Of a DNA stretch of 15,061 nucleotides, positions 9,158 through 15,061 are shown one piece after another (the stretch's first letter is position 1; each line of letters begins with the position of its first letter). This stretch comes from Acidobacteriota bacterium (lineage in GTDB: Bacteria; Acidobacteriota; Thermoanaerobaculia; Multivoradales; JAHEKO01), in NCBI GenBank assembly GCA_024638355.1, contig JAHEKO010000010.1, positions 5,197-20,257 of the forward strand. The letters run 5' to 3'. The notes under the pieces are model-generated. The model was not told the origin of the DNA and did not search any database. It saw nothing but the letters and a program-made list of their open reading frames with translations. The position numbers were made by a program, and so were the translations under genes.

Positions 9158-9526
9158 CTAGTCGCGCTCGAGAAAGGTGTCGTCGCCCACGACGTCCGGG
9201 CTGAGCGAGAACTCGTAGAGCTCGAGCCCGCCGAACAGCATCTTCACGCGCTCGAAGCCTTCCGCCTGGAGCTTCTCGACCCAGGCCAGGGCTTCGCTGC
9301 CGTCTTCGTCGACCAGCAGGATCTCCTCGTCGTCGCTCGGACGCCAGTCGGGGCCGGGCAGGGGCTCGGCGCCGCGCAGCTTTCGCTCGGACGGCTCGGC
9401 GCGGACGTCGATCAGCCTCGGGCCCCGCTCCTCCTTGAGGCGCCGGAAGAGGACGAACGGCGAGATCTCGAGGCGCGGATCGAACTGGACGACCGGCTTG
9501 CTGTCGGGGCGCAGGTAGGTCGGCAT
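9158..9526 (-). CDS. Rhodanese-fold protein without the active-site cysteine
   Basis: This encodes 122 residues. ATG 9526 shares one base with the stop of the upstream DUF1015 gene (TGATG), so translation is probably coupled and no separate ribosome site is needed. Recognisable rhodanese elements are SPFVLFRRLKEERGPRLIDVRAE (22-44), with the IDVR strand, and a second half EILLVDEDGSEALAWVEKLQAEGFERVKMLFGG (68-100), which matches the strand, loop and helix around the active site. In active rhodaneses that loop reads CxxGxRS. Here it is DEDGSEA (73-79), and there is no cysteine in the whole protein. Sulfur transfer by persulfide is therefore not expected. A binding or regulatory role is more likely. 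A frame extension to 9595 is not used. Confidence 0.8.
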   Translation of the reverse strand: MPTYLRPDSKPVVQFDPRLEISPFVLFRRLKEERGPRLIDVRAEPSERKLRGAEPLPGPDWRPSDDEEILLVDEDGSEALAWVEKLQAEGFERVKMLFGGLELYEFSLSPDVVGDDTFLERD

Positions 9527-10737
9527 CAAGCGATTTCGGCGTCGTGCGGGCACCAGACGAGGCCCGACACCAGCTTGGGGGCGAAGCGCGTCCACTTGGG
9601 CGGCAGCCGGTCGCCGGCGGCCACCGCGCCGGCGAAGAGCTCCGGCGAGGTCGGCGGCAGCCAGATTCCGACCCGGGCGTCACCGCTCTCGACTTCGGCG
9701 AAGAGCTGATCGGGATCGGAGCGGTACACGGTCGTGCCGTCGTGCGACGCGCCCGGCTCGAGGCCGAAGCGCTCGAAGAGCGCGGTGTGGACGACGGCCG
9801 CGGCGAGCCGGGTCGCTGATTCGGGCCAGTCGGCCGGCGCGGTCGCCGGGTCGAGCCGCCAGATCTCGGCCGGCCCGTCGTGCGGGCGGATGCCGATGGC
9901 GGGTTGGGGTGCCGCGGCCACCGCCGCGGCCAGCTCGGCGCCGCTCGAGCCTTGCCACGGCGAGGCGTCGAGGGTCGCGGCGCGCGCGGCCGCGAGCTCG
10001 ATCGGCACGGTGAGCGCCCGATGGATCGGATCGATCTTGAGCCCCGGAGACGCGAGGCTGGTGATCACCGCCAGCTTGGCCGCCGCGGCCGTGCCCGCCG
10101 CCGGCCGGTGCCGGCGGGCGAACTCGCTGGCCACGCGATAGCGGTGATGGCCGTCGGCGATCCAACCAGGGCTGGTGGAGAGGAGCTGGCGAAAGCGCTC
10201 GCAGGTCTCGGCGTCGGCAATGCGGAAGAGGTGATGGTCGTGGCCGAACTCGTCGGTATGGGTGACCAGCGCCGGGCCGGCGGTGGTCCGCTCGAGGAGG
10301 GCTTCGAACTCGGCGCTGCGTTCGCAGAGCACGAGAATCGGCTCGTAGTCGGTCCGGGTCGTTTCGAGCAGCCCGAGCCGCTCGTCGATGGTCTTTTCGA
10401 CCGTGCTCTCGTGCGGGCGGATGATTTCGGCGGCGGGATCCTCGATGCCGATCAGGCCGCACAGCCCGAGCCGGCGCTGGCCGTCGGCGAGGTCGATGCG
10501 GTAGGCGTAGAGGCAGGGCCGCGGCTCGCGGGCGACGGTGCCGTCGGCCGTCCAGGCGCGGTGCAGCCGTCGTGACTCCTCCGCCGAGCGCGGCCGGGTG
10601 AGGTGGGCGAAGTGGCACGGGTCGGCGGCGTGCAGCTCGGCCTGCCGGCGCGCGTCGATCTGGTCGAAGGGCGGGGCCGCGAGCGTCCCGGCGCGCTCGA
10701 CGTCGTAGCGCGTTCCCTGGAAGGCGAAGAGTCGCAT
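9526..10737 (-). CDS. DUF1015 family protein
   Basis: This encodes 403 residues, close to the usual DUF1015 length. Family blocks seen are YDVERAGTLAAPPFDQID (11-28), IRPHESTVEKTIDERLGLL (106-124), GWIADGHHRYRVASEFA (191-207) and GLKIDPIHRAL (232-242). Its DGHHRY motif recalls the DGxHR motif of the ParB/sulfiredoxin fold, which includes a free-serine kinase, but the link is only an inference. DUF1015 genes are often reported close to serine biosynthesis genes. Here the neighbour is malate dehydrogenase. ATG 10737 lies 14 bases after the mdh stop and has no visible Shine-Dalgarno, so it may rely on translation running over from mdh. The function is uncharacterised. Confidence 0.88.
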   Translation of the reverse strand: MRLFAFQGTRYDVERAGTLAAPPFDQIDARRQAELHAADPCHFAHLTRPRSAEESRRLHRAWTADGTVAREPRPCLYAYRIDLADGQRRLGLCGLIGIEDPAAEIIRPHESTVEKTIDERLGLLETTRTDYEPILVLCERSAEFEALLERTTAGPALVTHTDEFGHDHHLFRIADAETCERFRQLLSTSPGWIADGHHRYRVASEFARRHRPAAGTAAAAKLAVITSLASPGLKIDPIHRALTVPIELAAARAATLDASPWQGSSGAELAAAVAAAPQPAIGIRPHDGPAEIWRLDPATAPADWPESATRLAAAVVHTALFERFGLEPGASHDGTTVYRSDPDQLFAEVESGDARVGIWLPPTSPELFAGAVAAGDRLPPKWTRFAPKLVSGLVWCPHDAEIA

Positions 10738-10751
10738 GGGCAGCGAGTGGT

Positions 10752-11756
10752 CTAGAGGGTCGGGTTGACCGAGCTCCACTCGTCGAGCGGCGGAACGATG
10801 CCCATCTCGATCACCTCGTCGCGCATGCGGGTCAGGTGCTCGTAGGACGCGCGCAGGTCGGCCATCTCGGCCTCGGTGCCCGAGGGCAGGGTCCAGTGCA
10901 CGCCGTCGGCGTCGATGTGGGTCTCCATCGCCATCAGGATCTGGCGGAAGCCGGCTTCCTCGGAGTCGACGTAGCAGCCGCAAGGCCAGGGATAGCCGCG
11001 GCCGTCGATCACCGCCTTGGTCATCAGCAGCGCGTGGTGCGACGGACTCTGGAACGAGCTCCGGCCGCGAAGCTGGATGATCCGCTTGCCGCCCTGGCGG
11101 GTGTGAGTCTTGATCGCCTCCCAGTCTTCCTCGGTGAGCTGCTCGGTGCCGATCAGGTCGGTCAGCTTCTGGCCGCCCACGCTGGCGGTGCTGGCGAAGA
11201 CGGCCATCATCTCGCCGTGGCCGCCGTAGGTTCGGCAGCCGGTCACGTTCGACTGCGGCACGCCGAAGTGTTGCGCGAGACGGGTTTGCAGTCGCGTGCT
11301 GTCGAGAGCGGCGAGAGTCGCGACCTTCGACGGCTGGAGCCCCGAGTGGACCAGGGTCACGAGGCCGGTCACGTCCGCCGGATTGAAGATGACGACGACG
11401 AAGCGCGCGTCGGGGCAGTAGCTCCGGATGTCCTTGCCGAGCTGGGCGGCGATCTCCGCGTTGCCCTTGAGCAGGTCCTCACGCGTCATGCCCTCCTTCC
11501 GCGGCGCGCCGCCCGAGGAGATGATGAACGAGGCGCCGGTCAGCGCCTCCTCCGGGTCGGACGTCCAGGTGACGTTGGCGCCGGGGAACGAGCAGTGGTA
11601 GATCTCTTCGGCGGCTCCCTCGTTGCCCTTGTCGTAGGGGTCGAGCATGGTCACGTCGGAAGTCATGCCGAGGGTCAGCGCGGTCTGGACCATGTTCGAG
11701 CCGATGGCGCCGGCCGAGCCCAAGATCACGAGTTTTTCGTCTGTCAGGTAGCTCAT
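10752..11756 (-). CDS. mdh: Malate dehydrogenase (NAD-dependent)
   Basis: This encodes 334 residues of the LDH/MDH family. The N-terminal nucleotide-binding loop is GSAGAIGSN (13-21), with Asp39 at the end of the second strand, which favours NAD. Substrate-binding elements are GGAPRKEGM (Arg86, in the position that discriminates malate from lactate) and TREDLLKGN (Arg92). Asn125 and Asp128 in FNPAD, Arg155 in ALDSTRLQTRL and catalytic His180 in TYGGHGEMM complete the site. The sequence is closest in style to the MDH type of Bacteroidetes and Acidobacteria, from my recollection. GGAGGAGGAG lies four to five bases before ATG 11756. It is the first gene of the mdh-DUF1015-rhodanese operon. A minus-strand TAGAAT box at 11803-11808 is a possible promoter. 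Confidence 0.94.
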   Translation of the reverse strand: MSYLTDEKLVILGSAGAIGSNMVQTALTLGMTSDVTMLDPYDKGNEGAAEEIYHCSFPGANVTWTSDPEEALTGASFIISSGGAPRKEGMTREDLLKGNAEIAAQLGKDIRSYCPDARFVVVIFNPADVTGLVTLVHSGLQPSKVATLAALDSTRLQTRLAQHFGVPQSNVTGCRTYGGHGEMMAVFASTASVGGQKLTDLIGTEQLTEEDWEAIKTHTRQGGKRIIQLRGRSSFQSPSHHALLMTKAVIDGRGYPWPCGCYVDSEEAGFRQILMAMETHIDADGVHWTLPSGTEAEMADLRASYEHLTRMRDEVIEMGIVPPLDEWSSVNPTL

Positions 11757-11802
11757 GCGTCTCCTCCTCCCGTTTCTCTCCCGTCAAACAGCGACGTCCG
11801 CG

Positions 11803-11808
11803 ATTCTA
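11803..11808 (-). promoter_or_regulatory. Candidate -10 box of mdh
   Basis: On the minus strand, TAGAAT (one mismatch to TATAAT) lies 47 bases before the mdh start codon, inside a locally AT-richer island. This would give a leader of about 40 bases. The -35 region 17 bases upstream does not resemble TTGACA, so this rests on the -10 alone. Confidence 0.3.
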
Positions 11809-11829
11809 ACCGCGCGGCGAGGGGAAGTG

Positions 11830-11851
11830 GGCGCCGCCAACGGGTGGCGCC
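11830..11851. repeat. GC-rich inverted repeat (hairpin) after the PDZ gene
   Basis: GGCGCCGCC (11830-11838) and GGTGGCGCC (11843-11851) form a nine-base stem around AACG with one G-T wobble on the plus strand. It sits 40 bases beyond the PDZ gene stop, where a terminator of the sigma operon would be expected. There is no T-run on either strand, and the wobble becomes an A-C mismatch in the minus-strand transcript, so a canonical intrinsic terminator is not supported. It may act as a 3' structure or Rho-type end. Confidence 0.45.
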
Positions 11852-11891
11852 GCGCTCCGTCCGTCGGGGCAGGGGCCCGGAGCGCTCCGAG

Positions 11892-12665
11892 CTAGTCGTC
11901 GACCGCTTCGAGCTGCCGCTCGAGCTCTCGAAGCCGCTCTTCGAGCTCGCGGATGCGCGCCTCGAGGCCCGGGCCCTCGCCCCGAAAGCGCTCGAGCTGC
12001 TCGCGCCATTCGTGGCTTTCGAAGTGCTCCCGCATGGCGCTGAGGGCGCGACTCATGCTCTCCGGGTCGAGCTCGACCAGCGGCGGGAGCTCGCGCCGCA
12101 CCTCGAGTCGCCGCCGCTCGGTGTCGCCGTGCGGCACCGCGAGCAGGCCGCCCAGGTCGAGCTGCTTGCGGCGGCGCGTCTCCAGCGTCGCCGTGAGGCG
12201 CCTCTCCGCGCCACCACGGCGAATGGTGAGCTCGGCGGTTTGACCGTTCTCGCCCGCGGATATCCGCTGCTGGGCCCGCCTCTGCGAGTCGATTTCGCGG
12301 CCGTCGATCGCGATCAGGATGTCGCCGGTTTCGAGTCCCGCCCTCGAGGCGGGGCTGTCGGGCTCGACTTTCGAGATCATTACGCCGGCGCCGGCCGGCG
12401 CGCCGAAGTGTCGGCGCAGCTCCGGGGTCAGGTCGAGCAGGCCGACGCCGAGGTAGCCGCGATCGGCGAGCACCGAATCGAGCAGGATCGGCTCGCCGTC
12501 GTCGCGATTCACATACACATAGCTGTAGCCCTGGCCCGACGGCGCCTGCTGCACGCGCACGACGATCGGGCTCTTCTCGACCGCCTGCCGCTCCTGGGCC
12601 GCGACCGCGCTCGCCGAGAGCGCGATGGCGGCGCTCACGGTCGCCGCCCGGCATGCGAGCCTCAT
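11892..12665 (-). CDS. Secreted PDZ-domain protein with C-terminal coiled coil
   Basis: This encodes 257 residues. The signal peptide MRLACRAATVSAAIALSASA-VAA is cleaved near residue 23 before QERQ. A PDZ domain covers about 70-162: GYLGVGLLDLTPELRRHFG carries the carboxylate-binding GLGF-like loop (YLGVGL), followed by GVMISKVEPDSPASRAGLE (94-112) and DILIAIDGREI (115-125). No protease domain is present, unlike DegP or RseP, so it is a PDZ-only adaptor. Residues 205-257 are a charged coiled coil (LEARIRELEERLRELERQLE). The ATG overlaps the stop of the membrane gene upstream (ATGA), and AAAGGAG lies six bases before it. As the last gene of the ECF sigma operon, it could sense misfolded or peptide signals in the envelope. 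This role is inferred from context. Confidence 0.88.
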   Translation of the reverse strand: MRLACRAATVSAAIALSASAVAAQERQAVEKSPIVVRVQQAPSGQGYSYVYVNRDDGEPILLDSVLADRGYLGVGLLDLTPELRRHFGAPAGAGVMISKVEPDSPASRAGLETGDILIAIDGREIDSQRRAQQRISAGENGQTAELTIRRGGAERRLTATLETRRRKQLDLGGLLAVPHGDTERRRLEVRRELPPLVELDPESMSRALSAMREHFESHEWREQLERFRGEGPGLEARIRELEERLRELERQLEAVDD

Positions 12666-13141
12666 GGCTCTCTCCTTTCCGCCGTCCGAGCCTGGGCGGG
12701 GCGTACGCGCAGGTCCTGCATGGCGGGCACCACGGGAGAGTCGACGCGCTGGTCCAGGAGCGGACTCAAGTCGAGTACCAGGTCGTAGTCCCCGCTGCCT
12801 CCGAGATAGAGGACGGCGTCTCGCTCGGAGACTCGCCGGAGGCGCTCGAGCTCCGCCTGCAGCCTGCGGTACTCCTCGCGCATCTCCTCCGTCCGGATCG
12901 CGGAGGCGCTGGTGCTCGCGGCGGGGGCCTCGGGCCGCCCCACGAAGAGCGTCGCGGCGACCGCCGCGACGAGGGCGGCGCCGGCCACGAGAGCGATGCG
13001 CGTGGCTCGCCGCTGCCGGCGCCGGGCGTCGCGCGCGGCGAGACGAGCCAGCACGCCGTCGGTGAACCCCGCGGACGCCCGGGGGGGTGCGAGCCGCCGC
13101 AGGGCGGCGGAGATCCGGTCGGGACCGTCTTGTGGCTTCAT
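12662..13141 (-). CDS. Single-pass membrane protein, probable anti-sigma factor
   Basis: This encodes 159 residues. A cytosolic N-terminus of about 47 residues (ISAALRRLAPPRASAGFTDGVLARLAARD, with a GF-x-VLARL pattern found in many anti-sigma-like proteins) precedes one transmembrane helix (about 48-67, IALVAGAALVAAVAATLFVG). Outside follows an Ala/Ser linker, a coiled coil (TEEMREEYRRLQAELERLRR, about 84-103) and a VLYLGGSGDYDLVLDLSPLLD stretch. There is no cysteine or histidine, so it is not a zinc-type (ZAS) anti-sigma factor. The ATG overlaps the sigma factor stop (ATGA), and its own stop overlaps the PDZ start. The position directly after an ECF sigma gene is the main argument for an anti-sigma role. 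Sequence alone would give only a membrane protein of unknown function. Confidence 0.8.
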   Translation of the reverse strand: MKPQDGPDRISAALRRLAPPRASAGFTDGVLARLAARDARRRQRRATRIALVAGAALVAAVAATLFVGRPEAPAASTSASAIRTEEMREEYRRLQAELERLRRVSERDAVLYLGGSGDYDLVLDLSPLLDQRVDSPVVPAMQDLRVRPAQARTAERREP

Positions 13142-13713
13142 GCTGCTGAGTCTCCACGCCAGTAGGGGCCGAGCTTCTCCTTGAGCATCTGGCGGCCCCG
13201 ATGGATTCGCGATTTGACGGTGCCCTCGCGGCAGCGGCTGAAGGCGCTGATCTCCTTGTAGCTCCAGCCCTCGATCTCGTGCAAGACCAGGGGTACCCGG
13301 TAGTGAACGGGCAACGAGGCGACCGCTTGTCCGAGGGCGGTCTGCAGCTCGCCCACCAGCAGGCTCGCCTGCTGCGGGGCGTCGTGGCCGTGGCCGTTGG
13401 ACGATAGGAAGACCGACCGGAGGAACCGCCGTCGCTTCTTCTGCCGCTCTCGGCTTCGCACCAGGTTGGTGGCGATGGTGTAGAGGTAGCCTCCCAGCCG
13501 TCCCTGCTCGACGTAGCGATCGCGGTGCTCGTAGAGCCGCAAGAACGACTCCTGGGCGAGGTCCTCGGCGCCCTCCGGGCAGCCCACCAAACGAGTCAGA
13601 TAGCCGACCAGGGCGTCCTTGTGACGGTCCACCAGCTGACCGAACGCCGCCGCGTCGCCCGCGCTCGCACGGGAGAGCAGGCTGGCGTCATCGGGCTGGT
13701 CGGTAGCCGTCAA
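13138..13713 (-). CDS. ECF-type RNA polymerase sigma factor (TTG start)
   Basis: This encodes 191 residues, the standard ECF size. Sigma region 2 is seen from about 20 to 90: AFGQLVDRHKDALVGYLTRL, then AEDLAQESFLRLYEHRDRY (49-67), which contacts core and the -10, then YLYTIATNLVRSRERQKKRR. Region 4 runs from about 125 to 183, with LPVHYRVPLVLHEIEGWSYKEIS and the recognition helix GTVKSRIHRGRQMLKEKL. TTG 13713 is chosen because a TGA lies four codons upstream in frame, leaving only this TTG or the CTG before it. GAGG sits seven bases upstream. The gene begins the sigma/anti-sigma/PDZ operon and is divergent from a secreted TPR gene. A GGAACC-type promoter just upstream suggests autoregulation. 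Confidence 0.93.
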   Translation of the reverse strand: MTATDQPDDASLLSRASAGDAAAFGQLVDRHKDALVGYLTRLVGCPEGAEDLAQESFLRLYEHRDRYVEQGRLGGYLYTIATNLVRSRERQKKRRRFLRSVFLSSNGHGHDAPQQASLLVGELQTALGQAVASLPVHYRVPLVLHEIEGWSYKEISAFSRCREGTVKSRIHRGRQMLKEKLGPYWRGDSAA

Positions 13714-13729
13714 CAGGTGTCCTCAGTAG

Positions 13730-13758
13730 TACGAATGCCCGCCGCCGCGAAAGGTTCC
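13730..13758 (-). promoter_or_regulatory. Candidate ECF promoter of the sigma factor gene
   Basis: On the minus strand, GGAACCT (13752-13758) resembles the GGAACTT -35 of ECF promoters and is followed after 16 bases by TTCGTA (13730-13735). The expected start would lie about 10-15 bases before the TTG, leaving a very short leader that barely includes the GAGG site. Autoregulation of ECF genes is common. The spacing fits, but the match is by eye only. Confidence 0.45.
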
Positions 13759-13818
13759 CGAGCATCGCCCGATGGAGCTAAACTGCGGCCACGATTCGAG
13801 TTTCGCGTCCGCTTGCCG

Positions 13819-13827
13819 TGTTATTAT
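13819..13827 (+). promoter_or_regulatory. Extended -10 for the TPR gene
   Basis: TG-T-TATTAT (13819-13827) is an extended -10 (TGn plus one mismatch to TATAAT) in an otherwise GC-rich stretch, about 90 bases before the TPR gene start. The -35 region (around 13799-13804, AGTTTC) is poor, which fits an extended -10 promoter. Transcription would begin near 13834. Confidence 0.45.
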
Positions 13828-13914
13828 CGCCAAGATCCGCGCGGGGCGCGACGTTTTCGCCCCGTTCTTGGGAGTCATTCGCTCGAAATCACCTGGAACC
13901 CGAGGATGAGACCT

Positions 13915-14976
13915 ATGACAGCTCGACTTTTCGACCTGCCCGGTCGGCGCGCGACCGCCCTGGCCCTCGGCCTGCTCCTTCTGCTCGGCGGCGCGGCCGC
14001 CGCGACCGCCAGCCTCGAAGCTGCGCGCAACCTGGCGGCGAAGGGAGACCCGGCGGCGGCGCTCGACCTGGTGGAGCAGCGCCTGGCCGCGGAGCCGGAG
14101 CTGCCCGAGGCCCTCTTTCTGAAGGGCGTTCTGCTGGTCGAGGTGCGGCGTGCGCAGGAGGCCAGCGAGATCTTCGAGCGACTCATCGAGCTGCAGCCCG
14201 AGCTGCCCGAGCCGTACAACAACCTGGCGGTGATTCAGGCCGCGGCCGGCGACTACGAGGCCGCCGTGACGACCCTGCGGAGCTCGCTGCAGACGCACGC
14301 CAGCTATCGCACGGCGTACGAAAACCTGACCAAGATCTACAGTCAGCTGGCGAGCGAGGCCTACAGCCGAGCCCTCGACTCGGAGCCGACCGAGAGCCCG
14401 GAGGTGGTCGAGCTGGTGCTGCTCGGCAACCTGGGTCAGTTCGTCGGCGTCCGTTCGAACGACGGCGACGAGCCGACTGCCGAGGCGCAGATCGCGGCCG
14501 CCCAGCCGGAGGCGGTGGCGCCGGCGGGCGTCATGCCGCAAGACGAGCCGGCGCCAGCCGTCATCGAGCCGCCGGCGGCCGAGCCGGCGCCGGAGCCGGA
14601 AGCCGTGACGCCGGCCGAGCCCGCGCCGGCCCAACCGACCGCAGAGAGCGTGGCACCCTTCGTCGAGAGCTGGCGGTCGGCGTGGGAGGAGCAGCGCCCC
14701 GACGACTACCTGAGCGCCTATTCGACCCGCTTTCAGCCCTCCGACGGAAAGTCGCTCGAGGACTGGAGGCAGCAGCGACGCGTCCGTCTCACGGCGCCCG
14801 AGTTCATTCGCGTCACGCTGGCCTATCTCGACGAGCCGCAGGTCGACGACACGACCGCCCGGATCCGCTTCTTGCAGTCGTACGAGTCGAACACGTTCCA
14901 GGATCGAGTGACCAAGACGCTCACCCTTACCTGGGAAGATGGTGGCTGGAGAATCCTCGAAGAGAGCGTCGACTAG
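13915..14976 (+). CDS. Secreted TPR protein with C-terminal NTF2-like domain
   Basis: This encodes 353 residues from ATG 13915. GAGG (13902-13905) nine bases upstream favours it over an ATG nine bases earlier that lacks room for a ribosome site. The signal peptide is ATALALGLLLLLGGAAAATA (13-32). Three TPR-like units follow at about 33-67, 68-101 and 102-135, with the typical LFLKGVLLVEVRRAQEASEI and YNNLAVIQAAAGDYEAAV patterns. Residues about 190-245 are an Ala/Pro/Glu linker. The C-terminal 100 residues (from VAPFVESWRSAWEEQRPDDYLSAY to TLTWEDGGWRILEE) resemble the Cds6/NTF2-like domain found on bacterial TPR proteins and L,D-transpeptidases. It should act in the periplasm as a protein-interaction scaffold. 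The next gene overlaps its last 38 bases. Confidence 0.86.
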   Translation: MTARLFDLPGRRATALALGLLLLLGGAAAATASLEAARNLAAKGDPAAALDLVEQRLAAEPELPEALFLKGVLLVEVRRAQEASEIFERLIELQPELPEPYNNLAVIQAAAGDYEAAVTTLRSSLQTHASYRTAYENLTKIYSQLASEAYSRALDSEPTESPEVVELVLLGNLGQFVGVRSNDGDEPTAEAQIAAAQPEAVAPAGVMPQDEPAPAVIEPPAAEPAPEPEAVTPAEPAPAQPTAESVAPFVESWRSAWEEQRPDDYLSAYSTRFQPSDGKSLEDWRQQRRVRLTAPEFIRVTLAYLDEPQVDDTTARIRFLQSYESNTFQDRVTKTLTLTWEDGGWRILEESVD

Positions 14977-15061
14977 GGGCGCGTCGCCCCGGGTCGTCGG
15001 GGTCCTCGCTCTGGCCGCTCTCGGGTGGTTCGCAACCGCGGCCGCCAGCGACGTAGCCCTC
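14939..15061 (+). CDS. 5' end of a secreted protein gene (partial)
   Basis: The frame opens at ATG 14939 inside the end of the TPR gene and continues past the window edge (41 residues visible). It encodes a long basic N-region and then VVGVLALAALGWFATAAA, a clear signal peptide with likely cleavage before SDVAL. GTG 14942 is an equally possible start, and no later start codon occurs before the signal peptide, so the overlap of about 38 bases is real unless the start is non-standard. No Shine-Dalgarno is obvious. It is probably cotranscribed with the TPR protein and exported with it. Since Cds6-type TPR proteins commonly sit beside L,D-transpeptidases, that is one guess for the product, but nothing visible confirms it. 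Confidence 0.6.
   Translation, partial: MVAGESSKRASTRGASPRVVGVLALAALGWFATAAASDVAL

Noticed and set aside
10836..12788. Long plus-strand open frame opposite mdh and the PDZ gene
   Set aside because: It crosses two genes with clear motifs on the other strand and contains no motif itself.
13894..13899. GGAACC on the plus strand as an ECF -35 for the TPR gene
   Set aside because: It lies immediately before the ribosome site and start codon, so transcription would begin inside the coding region.

Overview
The window is about 15 kb of very GC-rich, densely coding bacterial chromosome. Nearly all real genes use G or C at third codon positions and are packed into short operons with 1-4 base overlaps (ATGA, TGATG). 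There is no tRNA, rRNA, CRISPR array, transposase or integrase, so it reads as ordinary chromosome and not as a mobile island. The GC content, the Bacteroidetes/Acidobacteria-like malate dehydrogenase, the PDZ and TPR/NTF2-like envelope proteins and the use of TTG starts fit a high-GC Acidobacteriota-type bacterium (possibly Thermoanaerobaculia). This placement is inference, as no marker gene is present.

Left part (1-4371): the tail of an unidentified gene faces a small secreted four-cysteine protein. A plus-strand operon follows with a 750-residue protein of unknown family, a membrane-anchored SGNH/GDSL hydrolase-like protein and a 67-residue hydrophobic membrane protein. The 750-residue protein is the least explained object in the window.

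Middle part (4372-9157, all minus strand): a 610-residue acyl-CoA dehydrogenase of the DmdC/FadE-like large type has its own short upstream region. Before it lies a molybdate uptake operon in the order small alpha/beta-barrel protein, modA (TTG start), modB, modC. The genes overlap or nearly touch, which implies one transcript.

Right-middle part (9158-11756, minus strand): malate dehydrogenase, a DUF1015 protein and a rhodanese-fold protein without the catalytic cysteine form a tight three-gene operon.

Right part (11892-15061): a minus-strand operon encodes an ECF sigma factor, a single-pass membrane protein in the position of an anti-sigma factor, and a secreted PDZ protein with a C-terminal coiled coil, joined by two ATGA overlaps. 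This looks like an envelope-signal relay. Divergent from it is a secreted TPR protein with an NTF2-like C-terminal domain, followed by the beginning of another secreted protein cut by the window edge. The 201-base divergent region carries a GGAACC-type ECF promoter candidate on the sigma side and an extended -10 on the TPR side.
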